NCBI GenBank assembly: GCA_016783985.1 | Contig: JADHVM010000016.1 | Coordinates: forward strand, 1 to 17,173 | Length of the DNA: 17,173 nucleotides | Source: Actinomycetota bacterium | GTDB lineage: Bacteria > Actinomycetota > Humimicrobiia > Humimicrobiales > Humimicrobiaceae | Reading direction: 5' to 3' | Shown: positions 15,544-17,173 of the stretch, piece after piece | How positions within the stretch are numbered: position 1 is the stretch's first letter | Layout: the number at the start of each line of letters is the position of its first letter | Notes under the pieces: model-generated | The model's input: the letters and a program-made list of their open reading frames with translations, nothing else | Databases searched by the model: none | What the model was told of the DNA's origin: nothing | Program-made: the position numbers and the translations under genes

Positions 15544-16860
15544 ATGACCAAGATTGCAATTATATCTACAAGGCTTTGCGGGATTGATGGAGTTTCAATT
15601 GAAGCTGGGAAATGGGCGGAAGCATATGTTAAATTAGGATTTACACCTGTCTATATTGCAGGAAATTTTATAAAAACTCCTGAGAGCCAGTATTTTAAAA
15701 TAAAGGAAATGGATTATTATCATCCTGAAGTTTTAAGGGTAAGGTCAATTGCTTTTAATAAAAACACCGATAAAAGTATAAATAAAGATGCCAATGAGGA
15801 CACCAATAATAAACTATATGATTATTGTAATTTAAAAAAAAGTATAGATAACCTAAAGAGAAAAATAAAACGAGAAATTTTAAAAATAATCGGTGACAAT
15901 AATATCAAATATTTAAGTATAGAAAATGCTCTCTCCATACCTCTTAATATACCTTTGGGAATAGCTCTTAGTGAAATAATAATGGAAAAAAAAATAAAAA
16001 CTATAACACGTCATCATGATTTTTACTGGGAGAGAGAGGAGTTTTTAGGCAGTAATATTGAAGATATTTTAGGTAAATACTTCCCGCCTGATATAGATAT
16101 TATAAAACATGTTGTTATAAATAGTATTGCCCAGAAATCAATATATTTAAAAAAGAAAATTAAGGCTGAATATATACCAAATGTTTTTGATTTTAAGATA
16201 ATTGATAATTTAAATACAAGTAATGATTTAGGTAGTAATAATTTTAGGAAGGCTCTGAAGATTGGCAGCAGGGACTATTTACTCTTGCAGCCAACCAGGG
16301 TAATTGAAAGAAAAAGAATTGAAAGAAGTATTGAACTAGTAGAGAAATTATCTAAAAGAGTTGATAGGAAAATATATTTACTAATAAGTGGTGAGCCCGA
16401 AAAGGATGAAATAGATTATTTTTACTGGATATTGGATTTAGCGAGACAAAAGGAAGTGAATTTAATTTTAAGTAAGAGTTATAAGCGCGGTAATAAAAGC
16501 TTTAATTGGATTGATATTTTTAAGTCTCATAGTATTTACGATGGTTATATTTCTTGTGATCTGGTAACTCTACCCAGTGATGTTGAAGGTTTTGGAAATC
16601 CTGTTATAGAGGCTAGTGCGTTTAAGAGACCACTTTTTGTCAATAATTATCCGGTACTTAAAGATATGCTCAAGAAGGGGTTTGATTTTATATTAATAGA
16701 TGGGAAAGTAGACAGCGATTGTATAGAAAAGGTAATAAAAGTATTTAGAGATAAAAAATATAGAATGAAAATGTTGGAAAATAATTTTAATGTGGCTAAA
16801 AAGTTTTATTCAATGGATTTCTTGATTGATAAATTAAAAATGCTTTTAAATATAAACTGA
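15544..16860 (+). CDS. GT4-type glycosyltransferase, possibly mannosylglucosylglycerate-type
   Basis: This 438-residue GT-B-fold glycosyltransferase has a full catalytic C-terminal half: QPTRVIERKRIERSIEL, which binds the nucleotide-sugar phosphates, and the EX7E motif EGFGNPVIE (E348 and E356 counted from the ATG). The N-terminal half begins MTKIAIISTRLCGIDGVSIE, the acceptor-side Gly-rich loop, and includes a conserved-looking TRHHDFYWERE. A low-complexity Asp/Asn/Lys stretch (about 73-91) is probably a surface insertion. The ATG at 15544 is chosen; a TTG at 15526 overlapping the protease stop is also in frame. The next gene looks like a glucosyl-3-phosphoglycerate synthase, so this enzyme may add a second sugar, as mannosylglucosyl-(3-phospho)glycerate synthases do. 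The donor and acceptor are inferred from this context only. Confidence 0.85.
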   Translation: MTKIAIISTRLCGIDGVSIEAGKWAEAYVKLGFTPVYIAGNFIKTPESQYFKIKEMDYYHPEVLRVRSIAFNKNTDKSINKDANEDTNNKLYDYCNLKKSIDNLKRKIKREILKIIGDNNIKYLSIENALSIPLNIPLGIALSEIIMEKKIKTITRHHDFYWEREEFLGSNIEDILGKYFPPDIDIIKHVVINSIAQKSIYLKKKIKAEYIPNVFDFKIIDNLNTSNDLGSNNFRKALKIGSRDYLLLQPTRVIERKRIERSIELVEKLSKRVDRKIYLLISGEPEKDEIDYFYWILDLARQKEVNLILSKSYKRGNKSFNWIDIFKSHSIYDGYISCDLVTLPSDVEGFGNPVIEASAFKRPLFVNNYPVLKDMLKKGFDFILIDGKVDSDCIEKVIKVFRDKKYRMKMLENNFNVAKKFYSMDFLIDKLKMLLNIN

Positions 16861-16988
16861 AAAATAATTTAAGGAGACATTGAGGTTGTCAGTTCCTGGT
16901 GAATAATTGATAAAAAAGTAAAAAATATAACTATAATATGGTAATGGCGGCTATAAATTTTTAAAAGTGTGATAAAATTTAAAATTAA

Positions 16989-17030
16989 CTAATCAAAAAA
17001 GACTGATTAAAAAATTAGCTATTTAATCAG
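16989..17030 (+). promoter_or_regulatory. Overlapping alternative hairpins in the leader of the last gene
   Basis: CTGATTAA (17003-17010) is perfectly complementary to TTAATCAG (17023-17030). The same strand segment, TGATTA (17004-17009), is also complementary to TAATCA upstream (16990-16995). The two hairpins are mutually exclusive, the arrangement seen in attenuators. The right arm ends 12 bases before the AGAGGTGG ribosome-binding site. A TATAAT at 16932-16937 upstream could be a promoter, although the best -35 candidate (TTGATA, 16907-16912) is 19 bases away. The stems are AT-rich and the role is unproven. Confidence 0.35.
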
Positions 17031-17055
17031 AGAGCTGCAAAAAGAGGTGGTATCT

Positions 17056-17173
17056 TTGGATTTAGATACATGGTACTTAAAGAATACATTTCACTGTAAG
17101 CAGTTTAATGTAAAAAAATTGATTAATATAAAGATGAGAAAAAATCTTAAGATAAGTTTATGCTTCCCAACAT
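17056..17173 (+). CDS. gpgS: Glucosyl-3-phosphoglycerate synthase, N-terminal fragment (partial)
   Basis: The first 39 codons are visible before the right edge. The protein begins LDTWYLKNTFHCKQF and continues through an LINIKMRKNLKISLCFPT stretch. This fits the start of glucosyl-3-phosphoglycerate synthase (GT81, GpgS): W..RTFHHSQF, then L...K..., then ISVCLPALNE, the strand leading into the nucleotide-sugar site. GpgS joins glucose from an NDP-glucose to 3-phosphoglycerate, the first step to glucosylglycerate solutes. The start is TTG at 17056, with AGAGGTGG five bases upstream. The catalytic DxD region is outside the window, so the call rests on N-terminal resemblance and the neighbouring glycosyltransferase. 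Confidence 0.72.
   Translation, partial: MDLDTWYLKNTFHCKQFNVKKLINIKMRKNLKISLCFPT

Overview
The window is low-G+C bacterial DNA (about one third G+C by eye). Genes are tightly packed on both strands, with AT-rich spacers. No tRNA, rRNA, CRISPR array, transposase or phage gene was seen. The lineage cannot be fixed from the sequence. Two features suggest a diderm-like bacterium: an LpxL/HtrB-type acyltransferase, and a DnaK carrying the extra segment in its ATPase domain that Bacillus and actinobacterial DnaK lack. The HspR-type regulator and the glucosylglycerate-type sugar genes also occur in several thermophilic and uncultured phyla.

Layout. At 1-2152 (minus strand) an LpxL-like acyltransferase is followed by a calcium-type P-type ATPase that runs off the left edge. 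At 2347-3504 (plus) is a release-factor-like (baeRF family) protein with a zinc ribbon. At 3578-4673 (minus) lie plsY and nrdR, one base apart. A divergent spacer containing a 14/16 match to the NrdR box separates them from a zinc-type methyltransferase of the uroporphyrinogen decarboxylase superfamily (4842-6053). At 6429-12790 (plus) is a heat-shock cluster: hspR, dnaK, a decayed hsp20 remnant, a zinc-finger-less dnaJ/cbpA and clpB; grpE is absent. At 12851-14257 (minus) are a Mut7-C-type RNase-domain protein and a PlsC-like acyltransferase. At 14405-17173 (plus) are a membrane metalloprotease with CBS domains, a family-4 type glycosyltransferase, and the first 39 codons of a glucosyl-3-phosphoglycerate synthase cut by the right edge.

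How the genes work together. HspR probably represses a chaperone operon whose products (DnaK, a J-protein, ClpB) form a disaggregation machine. PlsY and the PlsC-like protein could carry out successive acylations in phospholipid synthesis, and the LpxL-like enzyme adds a third acyltransferase. The last two genes suggest synthesis of a compatible solute of the glucosylglycerate or mannosylglucosylglycerate type. No wholly new system was evident. The best leads are the hsp20 remnant inside the chaperone operon, the NrdR box in the plsY-nrdR/methyltransferase spacer, the candidate operator in front of hspR, and the solute gene pair at the right edge.
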